From the NCBI GenBank assembly GCA_905200905.1, contig CAJKMA010000001.1:38218-102217 (forward strand): 64,000 nucleotides of DNA, written 5' to 3'. The position numbers were made by a program, and so were the translations under genes. The notes beneath the pieces were generated by a model. That model saw only the letters and a program-made list of their open reading frames with translations. It had not been told where the DNA came from and searched no databases. The stretch comes from an uncultured Bacillota bacterium. GTDB taxonomy: Bacteria; Bacillota; Clostridia; Lachnospirales; Lachnospiraceae. Positions within the stretch are counted from its first letter, which is position 1; every line of letters begins with the position of its first letter. This document shows, one piece after another, positions 8,823 through 17,666 of this stretch.

Positions 8823-11484
8823 AAAACTTGGAAAAAAATGGATGGCAGGTGTTGCTGTTGGAATGGCAGGTATGATGGGAACTATGCCAGTGTACGCCGC
8901 AGAGGGAAGCGCTCCTGTATCAAAAGAAGAAACCGTTTATGTCAATGCAGATGCAACAGGTAAGGAAACCCAGATTACAGTATCCGACTGGCTGAAAAAT
9001 GCAGGGACAGAAGCAGTGGTAAAGGATCAGTCTGTACTGAAAGGAATCAAGAATGTAAAAGGGGAAGAAACCTTTGAACATGCAGATGACAATGTGACCT
9101 GGCAGACCGATGGCAAAGACATTTACTATCAGGGAACCAGTCAAAAAGAACTTCCTGTTTCCGTGAAATTCACCTATTTTCTGGACGGGGTAGAAATCCA
9201 GCCGGAAAATTTAAAAGGTAAAAGCGGAAAACTGAAAATAAAAATCGACTATGATAACAAAGCAAAACAGGAAGCAATAATTGACGGAAAAAAAGAAGAA
9301 ATCTACAGTCCTTTTGTTATGGTTACAGGGCTGATTCTTCCGGAAGAAAATTTCTCCAATGTGGTGATTGATAATGGAAAAGTAATTTCAGATGGTGAGA
9401 GAAATATTGTTCTGGGAGTTGGAATGCCCGGATTAAAAGAAAGCCTGGGACTTGACCAGGAAGATGCTTCTTCTGCAGTAAAAGATATTACCTTGCCGGA
9501 AAGTCTGGAAATTACAGCAGATGTAACGGATTTTACCATGGATCCAACCTTTACTGTAGCGCTTTCAGACCTGTTAGAAGATTTGAATCTGGATGATACA
9601 GAAGACCTGGACTCTGTCATGAATGCGCTGGATGATTTAGAAGATGCAGCTCTGCAATTAGTAGATGGCTCTTCGGAACTTTCCAAAGGCGCAGACACCC
9701 TTGGTTCCAGCTATCAGGAGTTTGACACAGGAATTGCAACTTTAAAAAGCGGCATAGATGTATTAAAAAGCGGTGTTTCTGAACTTGCTGGAGGTATTAA
9801 CAGCTACACAGAAGGCGCAGATACCTTAAACGCTGGAATTCAGCAGTATATGGGAAAAGACGGGGCTTTAAACAGCCAGGTTACAGAGTATGTCAATGGC
9901 GTGAATAAGGTAGTAAAAGGTGTGGAGGACTATACTACAGGCAGCATTGCCCTGGCAGATGGCATTACTTCTTACATAAAAGGTGAGGAACAGATTGCAA
10001 GCGGGGCAGGACAGCTTACAGAACTGGAGAGTGGATTAACGGAAATCAAAGAAGCGATTACTGCTTTGAACCAGGCAGTAGATGGACAGGGAGATTCTTC
10101 ACAGGATCTGTATGCCGCATCTCAGGCACTTGCCAAGGGAACTCAGAAATTAAATGATACCTTAGATGAGATGAGCAAGCTGATGAATCAGGTGGATGCC
10201 ATGACAGAAGCTGGGAAAAACCTCACAGCTCAGGCGGGAAGTCTGGCACAGGAAGTACAGACTCAGATTCTGGAACCTGTAAAAGCAATGATGAGTACGG
10301 GTACGCAGATGATGGAAGCGCTTCAAAATCTTACAGGACAATTAGAAAATATGAAGACTATGTGTCAAAATGCGGTACAGGAAGCAGCCCAGAATGTGAC
10401 TGATCAGGTGAATAGCCAGGTTGCAGACAAAAATGCGCAGATAGAAAGCGTAAAAGGAAGCGCACAGGCAGCAAACAGCCAGGTAGACGCTGCTATTGCC
10501 CAGTTAAATACACAGATTGCCAAAGCAAATGCCCAGGGTGATACAGAAACAGCCAGCGCTCTTCAGGCAACCATTGCAACGCTTTCGGGAGCAAAAGTAG
10601 ATACCGGAAGTTTAAACGCCCTGAGTCCTGTAGAAACGCCATCTGTGAATACAGAGATTCCAACACCTGATTTTAGCCAGCTTCAGTCTATGGTTTCCGG
10701 TATGCAGACCCAGTTTGCCTCCCTGGAGACAGCGGTAAATGCTTTTGGACCCAAGATTGCAGCCATGAATGAACAGTTAAATCAGCTTGCATCTCAATCC
10801 ATACCAGACAAACCAATGGAAACCCTGAAAGGGGCTGTTGCTAAATTAAATACAGGTATGCAAGGACTAAATAAAGCTATGGGAACACTTTCTTCCCAGG
10901 TGGGAACTTTAAACCAGGCAACCGACAGTCTTCCGGAAGCGGTTGCAGGAATCAAAGCCCTGACTTCTGGCATCCAGGAATTGTCACAGGCAAATCCGTC
11001 TCTGTTACAAGGCATGGAGATGTTAAAAGCAAACACACCGACTCTTGTAGAAGGCGTTAAGACTTTGTCTGGCGGAACAACACAGCTTAGCAGCGGGTTG
11101 ACTGCCCTGGGAGGAGAACTCTCAAATGGTTCTGCAGCATTGTCAGCAAACAGCAATGCTTTACGACAGGGCGCGTCCTCACTTCTTGGGGGAACCGACC
11201 AACTGGTATCCGGCGCTGGAACACTACAGTCTGCCAGCGGTGAAGTAAAAGCCGGTATCTCTGCATTGCAGGATGGAGCGCTTCAGCTAAAGGATGGAAC
11301 CGTAGAATTTAACGAAGAAGGAATTAAAAAATTACAGGAAACAGCCGAAGACCTTCTGGGAACCATTTTGGACAGAGTAGATGCGCTCACTTCTGAAACC
11401 TGCAGCTATGATTCATATGCAGGAAAAGCAGATAACATGGAGGGCAATGTGAAATTTATTATTGAAACAGAAGGCATTCAGTAA
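8809..11484 (+). CDS. Secreted LxxG heptad-repeat coiled-coil protein, partner of the MMPL transporter
   Basis: The 891-residue protein begins with a clear signal peptide (cleavage near VYA/AEG, residue 31). After a beta-rich region (about 35-260) it consists of long stretches of the pattern L-x-x-G-x-x-x-L (LSKGADTL, LKSGIDVL, LSGGTTQL, LSSGLTAL), which form extended coiled coils like those in YhgE/Pip-type proteins. No C-terminal membrane segment or sorting signal is visible. Its start lies inside the MMPL gene, so translation is coupled. It may form an extracytoplasmic extension of the pump. No enzyme motif is seen. Confidence 0.85.
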   Translation: MNRNKKLGKKWMAGVAVGMAGMMGTMPVYAAEGSAPVSKEETVYVNADATGKETQITVSDWLKNAGTEAVVKDQSVLKGIKNVKGEETFEHADDNVTWQTDGKDIYYQGTSQKELPVSVKFTYFLDGVEIQPENLKGKSGKLKIKIDYDNKAKQEAIIDGKKEEIYSPFVMVTGLILPEENFSNVVIDNGKVISDGERNIVLGVGMPGLKESLGLDQEDASSAVKDITLPESLEITADVTDFTMDPTFTVALSDLLEDLNLDDTEDLDSVMNALDDLEDAALQLVDGSSELSKGADTLGSSYQEFDTGIATLKSGIDVLKSGVSELAGGINSYTEGADTLNAGIQQYMGKDGALNSQVTEYVNGVNKVVKGVEDYTTGSIALADGITSYIKGEEQIASGAGQLTELESGLTEIKEAITALNQAVDGQGDSSQDLYAASQALAKGTQKLNDTLDEMSKLMNQVDAMTEAGKNLTAQAGSLAQEVQTQILEPVKAMMSTGTQMMEALQNLTGQLENMKTMCQNAVQEAAQNVTDQVNSQVADKNAQIESVKGSAQAANSQVDAAIAQLNTQIAKANAQGDTETASALQATIATLSGAKVDTGSLNALSPVETPSVNTEIPTPDFSQLQSMVSGMQTQFASLETAVNAFGPKIAAMNEQLNQLASQSIPDKPMETLKGAVAKLNTGMQGLNKAMGTLSSQVGTLNQATDSLPEAVAGIKALTSGIQELSQANPSLLQGMEMLKANTPTLVEGVKTLSGGTTQLSSGLTALGGELSNGSAALSANSNALRQGASSLLGGTDQLVSGAGTLQSASGEVKAGISALQDGALQLKDGTVEFNEEGIKKLQETAEDLLGTILDRVDALTSETCSYDSYAGKADNMEGNVKFIIETEGIQ

Positions 11485-11502
11485 GTAAAATCATACAAAA
11501 AA

Positions 11503-11553
11503 GACGTATTTCCTAAATGAAATCTTAGAATTTCAAAGGAATGCGTTTTTTTT
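11503..11553 (+). terminator. Intrinsic terminator of the MMPL operon
   Basis: ACGTATTTCC pairs imperfectly with GGAATGCGT around an inner TGAAAT/ATTTCA stem, followed by eight T residues. Confidence 0.75.
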
Positions 11554-11663
11554 GCGTCATTTTATAACTTGAGTAAAAAAATATATACAAGAAGGGGGCG
11601 GTCATGTATAATCCTATTATAAAATATTAACAAAACAAGATGATTCGATTAAACAGGTGATGT

Positions 11664-12257
11664 ATGAAGAACTGGTTGTTGTATGAGGAGAATCCTATGG
11701 TGAAATTATGTTATCAAAATAACGGCAGGAACACAGAGGAATTTTATTTTGATTTGCAATCTCAAAAAGTATATAAAATCTGTCTTTCGGCATATTATGC
11801 AAAGAAAAATACAAAAGGGATCCCATGGCTTTTCCTCTCAGGCGGAATCTTGGCAACACTTTTAGAGCAGATATTGCAACGTGTATTATTACCTATAAGT
11901 GCCAGGATGCTATTGCTGTTTCTGGTAATTGGAGGCTTGGTTTTAGTCAATAAAAAAGTAAAACAATCATTTATAGAAAAATATCAATACGTAGAGGAAC
12001 ACACCATTGGAAACTCTATGGAAAAAGAAGAGATATTAAAGCTCTACACTCTGGGAAAGTGGAATCGAAGAGCATTGGGGTTTATTGTTTTGATAGGTCT
12101 CTTGGTTTTTCTTATGGGGACGTTTCTTATCATAAAAACCACGCACCTTACAGGAGTATTTCTGGTTTTCTTAGGTGGAATTATTGGGAATATCTTTTCC
12201 AATTATGGAGAATTTATGGAGGCGGCAAAAGCAAAAAAATATCTACATACCGATTAA
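11664..12257 (+). CDS. Hypothetical four-helix membrane protein
   Basis: The 197-residue product has a soluble N-terminus of about 50 residues, then TM segments at about 55-73, 78-93, 135-153 and 160-178. The start is uncertain: ATG 11664 has a weak AGGTGATGT site, and ATG 11697 is possible. No family is recognised. It opens a run of small genes read in one direction up to 16838, the first gene of the accessory island. Confidence 0.6.
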   Translation: MKNWLLYEENPMVKLCYQNNGRNTEEFYFDLQSQKVYKICLSAYYAKKNTKGIPWLFLSGGILATLLEQILQRVLLPISARMLLLFLVIGGLVLVNKKVKQSFIEKYQYVEEHTIGNSMEKEEILKLYTLGKWNRRALGFIVLIGLLVFLMGTFLIIKTTHLTGVFLVFLGGIIGNIFSNYGEFMEAAKAKKYLHTD

Positions 12258-12332
12258 GGTTAACATGGTTTGGCGGTTTTACAGGCACACTAGCTGATTT
12301 TCTGAATGCTTTGACTTAGAGAGGGATATGTT

Positions 12333-12833
12333 ATGGGGATTTTTGACAATTTGAGAAAGAAAAACAATGAGCTGAAAATAAAAGAAATCATAGCGAAAGA
12401 TTATAAACAGAAGTATTTCCATGAATGTAAAGAGATATGGAAAAATTATGTGCCTAAAGATGGACAGGCAGAAAATTTGCAGGGAGAATTATTAAGAGAA
12501 ATAGAAAAACTTCGTTATGAAGCGCAAGATAATGGAAACAGAAACTGGGATAAGGATTATTCTTATTTTTGCGATTTTATCAGCAAAAGTTTATGTGAAC
12601 AATCCATATTTTCAGAATCGGAAAAGAAAGAAATAACAGCAATCATGTCTTATATAAAAGAATGTGGAAACTATGCTCAAAAGTTTAATCGCGGAAAAGC
12701 TTTATTTTCCCCTGAGAAAATGGCTTATGTGGATGACAATTTATATGATATGATCAGTGATAAAATCGGACGATTACATAAAGCATATGGGAGACCTGTT
12801 CCATATGAAAAAAATGACAATATTAAACGGTAA
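12333..12833 (+). CDS. Hypothetical soluble helical protein
   Basis: The 166-residue protein begins MGIFDNLRKKNNELK and is largely charged and helical. It has no signal or membrane segment and no recognised catalytic motif. A ribosome site (AGAGAGGGAT) lies upstream. The opening MGI(F/L)D-L-R-K/R resembles that of the gene at 14386, the kind of similarity often seen among immunity-type proteins in clostridial islands. The function is unknown. Confidence 0.6.
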   Translation: MGIFDNLRKKNNELKIKEIIAKDYKQKYFHECKEIWKNYVPKDGQAENLQGELLREIEKLRYEAQDNGNRNWDKDYSYFCDFISKSLCEQSIFSESEKKEITAIMSYIKECGNYAQKFNRGKALFSPEKMAYVDDNLYDMISDKIGRLHKAYGRPVPYEKNDNIKR

Positions 12834-12858
12834 AAATCTAAAGTTGGAGGTATTAGAA

Positions 12859-13239
12859 ATGATTAGAGATTTCATGTACATAGAACTAAAAACCGGCTAT
12901 TCTGATGATGGCCCTGCATGGATTGGATATGTGAAAACTTCAAAAACCAGGAAAACCATCTACTTTAATGACCATGCTTTTCAGAAATATCATGGTGGCT
13001 ATTCAAACTATGTAGACATTGAAAATGGTGATGAATATTGGATTTCTGGCTTGAAAAAGAAAGAGAGCAATCGTCATTGGGCTGGCCACGGAAAAATTAT
13101 GATTGACCGCAGAGCTGTTAATGAGTATCTTGCACTAATTGGAGAAAAAGAATTGCCATTGAATTTATTTGAAATCATTGATATCGAGGATTGTTTTCCG
13201 GTTGAAAGAGTAAATAAACTGTTGAATGAAACGAGGTGA
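12859..13239 (+). CDS. Hypothetical protein, WAG-motif family of small soluble proteins
   Basis: The start at 12859 is chosen because GGAGG ends about 10 bases upstream, and the longer in-frame version from 12757 would overlap the preceding gene. The 126-residue product (MIRDFMYIELKTGYSDDGPAWIG) contains DENGDEYWISG-like and RHWAGHGK segments. These belong to a widespread small-protein family that databases sometimes mislabel as 1-deoxyxylulose-phosphate synthase. It has none of that enzyme's thiamine motifs and is far too short. It commonly occurs among other small island genes. The real function is unknown. Confidence 0.65.
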   Translation: MIRDFMYIELKTGYSDDGPAWIGYVKTSKTRKTIYFNDHAFQKYHGGYSNYVDIENGDEYWISGLKKKESNRHWAGHGKIMIDRRAVNEYLALIGEKELPLNLFEIIDIEDCFPVERVNKLLNETR

Positions 13240-13244
13240 AGATT

Positions 13245-13559
13245 ATGGATAAATTTAAAAAGAATCTTATTTTTCACATTCTATTGATTATAGATTTTTA
13301 TGTTATTCCCTGGTTTATAAAAGATACAGGAAGTGCAATGATTGTTATGTTAGGGATGATTCCTATGGTATGTTTCGTAATCTCTATGATGTACGGAATT
13401 AGAAATGGCTTTGATTTTTGGTATGCTTTCATTGTAGCAATTTTGTTTATTCCATCTATATTTATATTTTATAATTCAAGTGCGTGGATCTATGTAGTAG
13501 TGTATGCAGGTATTGCCTTACTTGGAAATTTCATAGCATTGCCATTAAGAAAAAGGTAA
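13245..13559 (+). CDS. Hypothetical small membrane protein
   Basis: This 104-residue protein is almost wholly hydrophobic, with four predicted TM helices (about 7-22, 29-50, 57-74, 78-96) and a basic C-terminus (PLRKR). The start at 13245 follows GAGGTGA by five bases, and the upstream ATG at 13236 lacks a site. It follows the preceding gene by five bases. No family is recognised with certainty. Confidence 0.65.
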   Translation: MDKFKKNLIFHILLIIDFYVIPWFIKDTGSAMIVMLGMIPMVCFVISMMYGIRNGFDFWYAFIVAILFIPSIFIFYNSSAWIYVVVYAGIALLGNFIALPLRKR

Positions 13560-13608
13560 CTTTCAGTTTTAGAACTGTGTTAAAGAAAAAAACATAGAGG
13601 TAGAAATT

Positions 13609-14367
13609 ATGCGATACATAAAACTTATATTAGGTGTCTTAACCAGTGTGCTCTGTTTAGGGATTCTCAATGGCTGTAACCATGATTCCTCTGATTTTCA
13701 TTCCAGTGAAGAGGCACAGAAATATGTGTTAGCCAAATTAAAGGATAAGTACAAGGAAAAATTTGTTATTACAGAAGTAAAGACCTACAAAGAGGAAAAA
13801 ATCGGTTTGAACTGGATCATTGCAGAAGTATCCAGTAAAGAGGATTATTCCAAAACAGCCAGGGTATATGCACGCAATACTGGATATTTCAAGGATGACT
13901 ATCACGTTTATTACTACCTGGATGAGATAAAAAAACTGGTGGAATCTTTGTTCAAAGAGAAAGATTATATTCAAAAATATGAGACGGAAATTGAGGGACA
14001 TACCACCCCAACAGAATGGACCGGAAAGGAAATGTTAAAAAAATATTTAGATAAAGCGGAATATACTGCTATATTAAGGATTTATCTTCAAGAAAATAAA
14101 ACAGACCAGCAATATGCAGAGGAAATCTTGGACTGCTTAAAAACATTAGTCAAAACAGACTCTAATATACGATTAATTGTGAAAACGGAAGAAACAAAGC
14201 TTAATATCTTTGATGAAGAGCTGGGAGCAAAAAATAAGGATCTATCAAAATATTCTATGGAATGGCTGTTGGAAGAAATTCCACACACAAGAGAGACAAG
14301 TATTAGTATAAGACAATACAAAGAATGGAAAAAACAAAATCAACAGAATGAAACCAATTCTGAATGA
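13609..14367 (+). CDS. Hypothetical lipoprotein
   Basis: The 252-residue product has a type II signal peptide with lipobox GILNGC (lipid Cys23), so it should be anchored outside the membrane. The mature part is charged, with a probable alpha/beta fold, and contains no recognised enzyme motif. It is tandem with other small genes of the island. Lipoproteins of this kind often accompany clostridial immunity-type clusters, but the role here is not shown by the sequence. Confidence 0.65.
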   Translation: MRYIKLILGVLTSVLCLGILNGCNHDSSDFHSSEEAQKYVLAKLKDKYKEKFVITEVKTYKEEKIGLNWIIAEVSSKEDYSKTARVYARNTGYFKDDYHVYYYLDEIKKLVESLFKEKDYIQKYETEIEGHTTPTEWTGKEMLKKYLDKAEYTAILRIYLQENKTDQQYAEEILDCLKTLVKTDSNIRLIVKTEETKLNIFDEELGAKNKDLSKYSMEWLLEEIPHTRETSISIRQYKEWKKQNQQNETNSE

Positions 14368-14385
14368 AGAAGGAGAGCTAAGAAG

Positions 14386-14835
14386 ATGGGAATTTTGGAC
14401 AGATTGAGAAGAGGAAAACAGCCATCAAAGGAAGAATGCAGTGGAATTGTAAGCAACATAAAGAAAAACAGTATGACAGCGGTTGAGTATGCAAAAAGTT
14501 TTCAAAAGAATTTTGATTTTTCTGAAAGGAGTATAGGTAATCTGGAAGAAATTCTGGATTATTATGCAACGGATTTGTTAGAAAGCAGACCAACAGAAAA
14601 TCAAATTTGGAGTATGTCCCTTATTTTTGGCTCTTATCTGGGGGAAGTGATGTTAAAAAACGGTCTTTCTAAAAGAGGGTATTGTTGGGGAATGCAGAAT
14701 ACAGACAATATTCCCCTGTTGATGGCTGATGATGAAAAATATATTACTCCTGTAGATAAGGTTTACAAGAGACTGGTAAATGGGGCAGAAGATAATGTGG
14801 TTTTGTTTTATCAGATGATGATGGAAGAAGGATAA
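14386..14835 (+). CDS. Hypothetical soluble protein (DUF3806-like)
   Basis: The 149-residue protein starts MGILDRLRRGKQPSKEEC and contains a region (ENQIWSMSLIFGSYLGEVML, then GNSDN-type polar turns and PVDKVYKRLVNG) that resembles DUF3806 domains. That resemblance is from memory and moderate. No membrane segment is present. GGAG lies upstream of the ATG. It is probably co-transcribed with the lipoprotein gene 18 bases upstream and the membrane protein six bases downstream. Confidence 0.6.
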   Translation: MGILDRLRRGKQPSKEECSGIVSNIKKNSMTAVEYAKSFQKNFDFSERSIGNLEEILDYYATDLLESRPTENQIWSMSLIFGSYLGEVMLKNGLSKRGYCWGMQNTDNIPLLMADDEKYITPVDKVYKRLVNGAEDNVVLFYQMMMEEG

Positions 14836-14840
14836 TCGCT

Positions 14841-15608
14841 GTGAAGACAAATGTAGTTAGGATGACAGAATGGAAAAACTTATATCCTATTAAAAAAATA
14901 ATATTACTATCGGTATGGCTATTTATGGTTTTAATATTGTATGCAAGTTTCGTAGCACTTATCAAAGACCATGACTTCAGAACAATATTCATTATTATCT
15001 TAGACAGCGTAGGACTTGTTAAGTCATTCATACCGATTAAAAAATATATTTTGACAAGCTATCATTGTATGCCGGTTTTTAATCAAATTTTCACGAAAAA
15101 AGAACTGGAAGAATTGCTTGAAAATGAAGTGTTTCACAAAATGACAGGAAGTAAAGAAAATCCTTTAAACAGACCGGAATTGTTGGAGAGTGAAAACTGG
15201 TTTTGTATTCATGGGAAATTTATTTCAAAGAACATGACAATGATAGGAAGAGCGTGGGTAGCTGCAAGCCTCAATAACAGAGATATCACGCCTGTGAAAA
15301 TATTTTATATGACAGGAGAATTTCTCGAAGTCAAGACAGGACATTCGTGGAATGTTTCTACTATCCAAGACTTTAATCGTCTATTATGGAATGAGTATAA
15401 CATAATACCTGTTAAAGTATTTTCAAAAGATTATGAACGGATTACCACAATTTTAAAGAGTACATATAGCAAAATTCAAGAGGAAAAGAACCTGTGCGAA
15501 AAAGAAATGATACGATATTTACTTGAGTCCGGTGCAGAGGTGAAAGCGTTATTTTGGAATAAAATACCTGGTTTTAAGCCACTAAATAAAGACGAAGGAA
15601 AAGAGTGA
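14841..15608 (+). CDS. Hypothetical two-TM membrane protein, paralogue of the gene at 15837
   Basis: A GTG start with AAGGA upstream gives 255 residues: an N-terminal cytoplasmic W-x-x-(F/L)-x-P-I-K-K-I motif, two TM helices (about 22-42 and 47-64), then a soluble domain of about 190 residues. It aligns along its first 150 residues with the product at 15837: TEWKNLYPIKKIILL versus AEWRRFTPIKKILLL, and ELLESENWFCIHGKF versus DFRESQNWFQLRKYY. The two are diverged tandem duplicates. The function is unknown. Confidence 0.6.
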   Translation: MKTNVVRMTEWKNLYPIKKIILLSVWLFMVLILYASFVALIKDHDFRTIFIIILDSVGLVKSFIPIKKYILTSYHCMPVFNQIFTKKELEELLENEVFHKMTGSKENPLNRPELLESENWFCIHGKFISKNMTMIGRAWVAASLNNRDITPVKIFYMTGEFLEVKTGHSWNVSTIQDFNRLLWNEYNIIPVKVFSKDYERITTILKSTYSKIQEEKNLCEKEMIRYLLESGAEVKALFWNKIPGFKPLNKDEGKE

Positions 15609-15630
15609 TGAAAAATATGATGTAGTTGGG

Positions 15631-15819
15631 ATGCAACAAAGTGAAATAGAGGATTTATTAGGTTCACCTATTCGAACAGAAACAGAGGAAGATACTGGAA
15701 ACATCCTATACTATGAATATCGTATTCAAAACCATATCCTAGCAGGATGGAAAGTATATCAAGTAAGATTTCAAGATGATATTGTTGCAGGTACAAGCAT
15801 TATCGTAGAAGATTGGTAG
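15631..15819 (+). pseudogene. Fragment with SmpA/OmlA-like motif
   Basis: The frame is open from 15586 and reads GMQQSEIEDLLGSPI, the usual signature of SmpA-like domains found at the end of small lipoproteins, followed by YYEYRIQNHILAGWKVYQV and a C-terminal IVVED-type strand. There is no convincing ribosome site or signal peptide, so it looks like the C-terminal remnant of a longer gene. A 62-residue product from the ATG at 15631 cannot be excluded. Confidence 0.45.
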
Positions 15820-15836
15820 AGCAGGAGAATATTACA

Positions 15837-16838
15837 ATGAAAAAAACAACCATAGCAGAATGGAGACGTTTTACTCCTATTAAAAAAATATTGCTTTTAG
15901 GTGGATATGGATTTCTGGTGTTGGCAGTTATCATGTGGATGTTAGAGTTTTTAACAGGAATGTTTGATATGGAGGCAAATCGTTGGGTAGTTTTGCTTTT
16001 TAGCATCTTCTGTGGAGCTATCTGTTTTTTTTCCTGGAAACCAATGTGGAAATATTTAAAAACAAAGCATATCAGTATGCCAATTATTACGGATTTGCTT
16101 AACAGCCGGGAAATCGATGCATTCTTTCAGGAGGAAGTGTTTACTCCGATCCATGAATTAAATGGCAGGGATATCCGATATTGCGACTTTAGGGAAAGTC
16201 AGAATTGGTTTCAGCTTAGGAAATACTATTTATCAAAACAATTATTGTTTTCTGTATCATTAGATACCTATGCCCCGCCTGGTATGATGGATCGTCAAAG
16301 CACAGAACTGAAGGTATTAGGAATCAATGGAAAAGAAGTTAAACTGGATACAGGAATTGTAATTAGAAAGAAAGAGCTTGAAGAAATTCTGAAATATATG
16401 CTGGAGGAAGGACACATTCAAGGAAATTCCATGGATTATAAAACACAATTGCAAAAGGCATTTGAAGAAGAAAAAAAGAAGTATCCAGATACAAAAACCT
16501 TTGTTAAAATCCTTGTCAAAGATGCACAAGAATTTAAAAACATGGTAGTAAGAAAGCTGCCACTAAATGAGAAGAAACGATATTATTATGAACATATGGG
16601 AGATATGAAATTGTTGAAAACCTGGAAAATTGCGGCTTCAAAGAAAAACGGATTTATCAGGTTTTATGATAAGGTAGTAGAATTTGAGGTTCATAATGAA
16701 AGAATAAAAACGATCTGGGTAAAAGAGCAGGGAAAGACACGAAATATTCCGGTGGAACTATATCCGTTCTTATATATGACAGAAACAATTCCCCAGGAAT
16801 ATGGATTTTTAGATGAAAGCGGGAAGGAAATAACATGA
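15837..16838 (+). CDS. Hypothetical two-TM membrane protein, paralogue of the gene at 14841
   Basis: The start at 15837 follows AGGAG by nine bases. The 333-residue product has TM helices at about 19-39 and 49-65 and a long charged C-terminal region with no recognised motif. The first half is related to the product at 14841, while the last 100 residues have no counterpart there. A broken gene follows directly. Confidence 0.6.
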   Translation: MKKTTIAEWRRFTPIKKILLLGGYGFLVLAVIMWMLEFLTGMFDMEANRWVVLLFSIFCGAICFFSWKPMWKYLKTKHISMPIITDLLNSREIDAFFQEEVFTPIHELNGRDIRYCDFRESQNWFQLRKYYLSKQLLFSVSLDTYAPPGMMDRQSTELKVLGINGKEVKLDTGIVIRKKELEEILKYMLEEGHIQGNSMDYKTQLQKAFEEEKKKYPDTKTFVKILVKDAQEFKNMVVRKLPLNEKKRYYYEHMGDMKLLKTWKIAASKKNGFIRFYDKVVEFEVHNERIKTIWVKEQGKTRNIPVELYPFLYMTETIPQEYGFLDESGKEIT

Positions 16839-17214
16839 TGCCTTAAATCTGTTTTTTCATAATGGAGAATTAACAGCAATAGATTTTTATGGAAGAAGAT
16901 ATTTTATAAATATTACAAATGGAAGGATAGAAAAGACGGATATCGTAAAGTAAAACAGGGAGGAAATTTCTCCGGTTTTAACTTATTATAAAAAGTGGAA
17001 TATTGAATTAAGCGAACATGTAATCCGTTTTTTTGAGGAATATTATGGAATAGTCGGAAGGTGGTACATAGAAGTTGGAAACTTAGCCTGGGGTACGGAC
17101 TTTGAATTTCTATTATTCCCCTATCCTGAGAACCAGAAAATAGAGATTGTAGATTTTATGTACGATGATTCAGAATACCGGATGGAATCAGAGGAATATA
17201 GAGCTGATTTTTGA
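16834..17214 (+). pseudogene. Degenerate gene, one in-frame stop and no start
   Basis: One frame reads as a coherent protein from FFHNGELTAIDFYGRRYF through a TAA at 16951-16953 and on through VIRFFEEYYGIVGRWYIEVG to a TGA at 17212-17214, about 125 residues. ATGATGCC at 16835-16842 is in a different frame, so a start codon has probably been separated by a small deletion. The family is not recognised, and the size and setting fit the other island genes. Its tail abuts the recombinase remnant on the other strand. Confidence 0.5.
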
Positions 17215-17282
17215 TACTGTTGTCCTCGCCGATGAAGTTCATCATCTCGGCTCAAACGCTCGTACAATGCTGTGAATTTCAT
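17201..17282 (-). pseudogene. N-terminal stub of a large serine recombinase
   Basis: On the minus strand MKFTALYERLSRDDEL starts at 17282. This is the conserved start of serine recombinases from clostridial conjugative/mobilisable elements, with the catalytic Ser in YERLSRDDE. One extra base after the following His shifts the frame, and reading past it gives GEDNSIKNQL, again recombinase sequence. The gene then ends at the junction with the degenerate plus-strand gene. Only about 27 codons remain, so an element was once here and has been mostly deleted. Confidence 0.65.
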
Positions 17283-17666
17283 AGTCTGTGTTGCTGTTCT
17301 CATGCTCTGCACCTCACTTTCAGCGGCTTTATTTCCTCTGTTCTTAATTAGATTAACCCTGCCTGTTCTTGTAATGCCGTAAGCTGTTATTTCAGCCTTG
17401 GAGGAGTTCACAAGACAGAAAATAAAAGTTGCATCTTTCCAGGTTCATCTATTATAATGAAATCATAGAAACTCCGTATATAGATATTAGATTTACAAGG
17501 AAGGTGATCCAGCAAAGAAATTTCATTTCTACAGAAGAGAAACATATGTGGATTTTTCACATTCCGTAAAAATACAACTAGAAAATACAATCCAAAGTAC
17601 ATGAGATGACACGATATCAGTTATTCTGATAATCAGCTTGAAATAAAAAAAGAGCGAGGTGTTAAT

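Noticed and set aside
9303..9698. Minus-strand frame of 131 codons inside the heptad-repeat gene
   Set aside because: Antisense shadow of an Asp/Glu-rich coding stretch; Ser-rich product and no start signals.
12757..12858. N-terminal extension of the gene at 12859
   Set aside because: It would lie in another frame of the preceding gene and has no ribosome site, whereas 12859 follows GGAGG.
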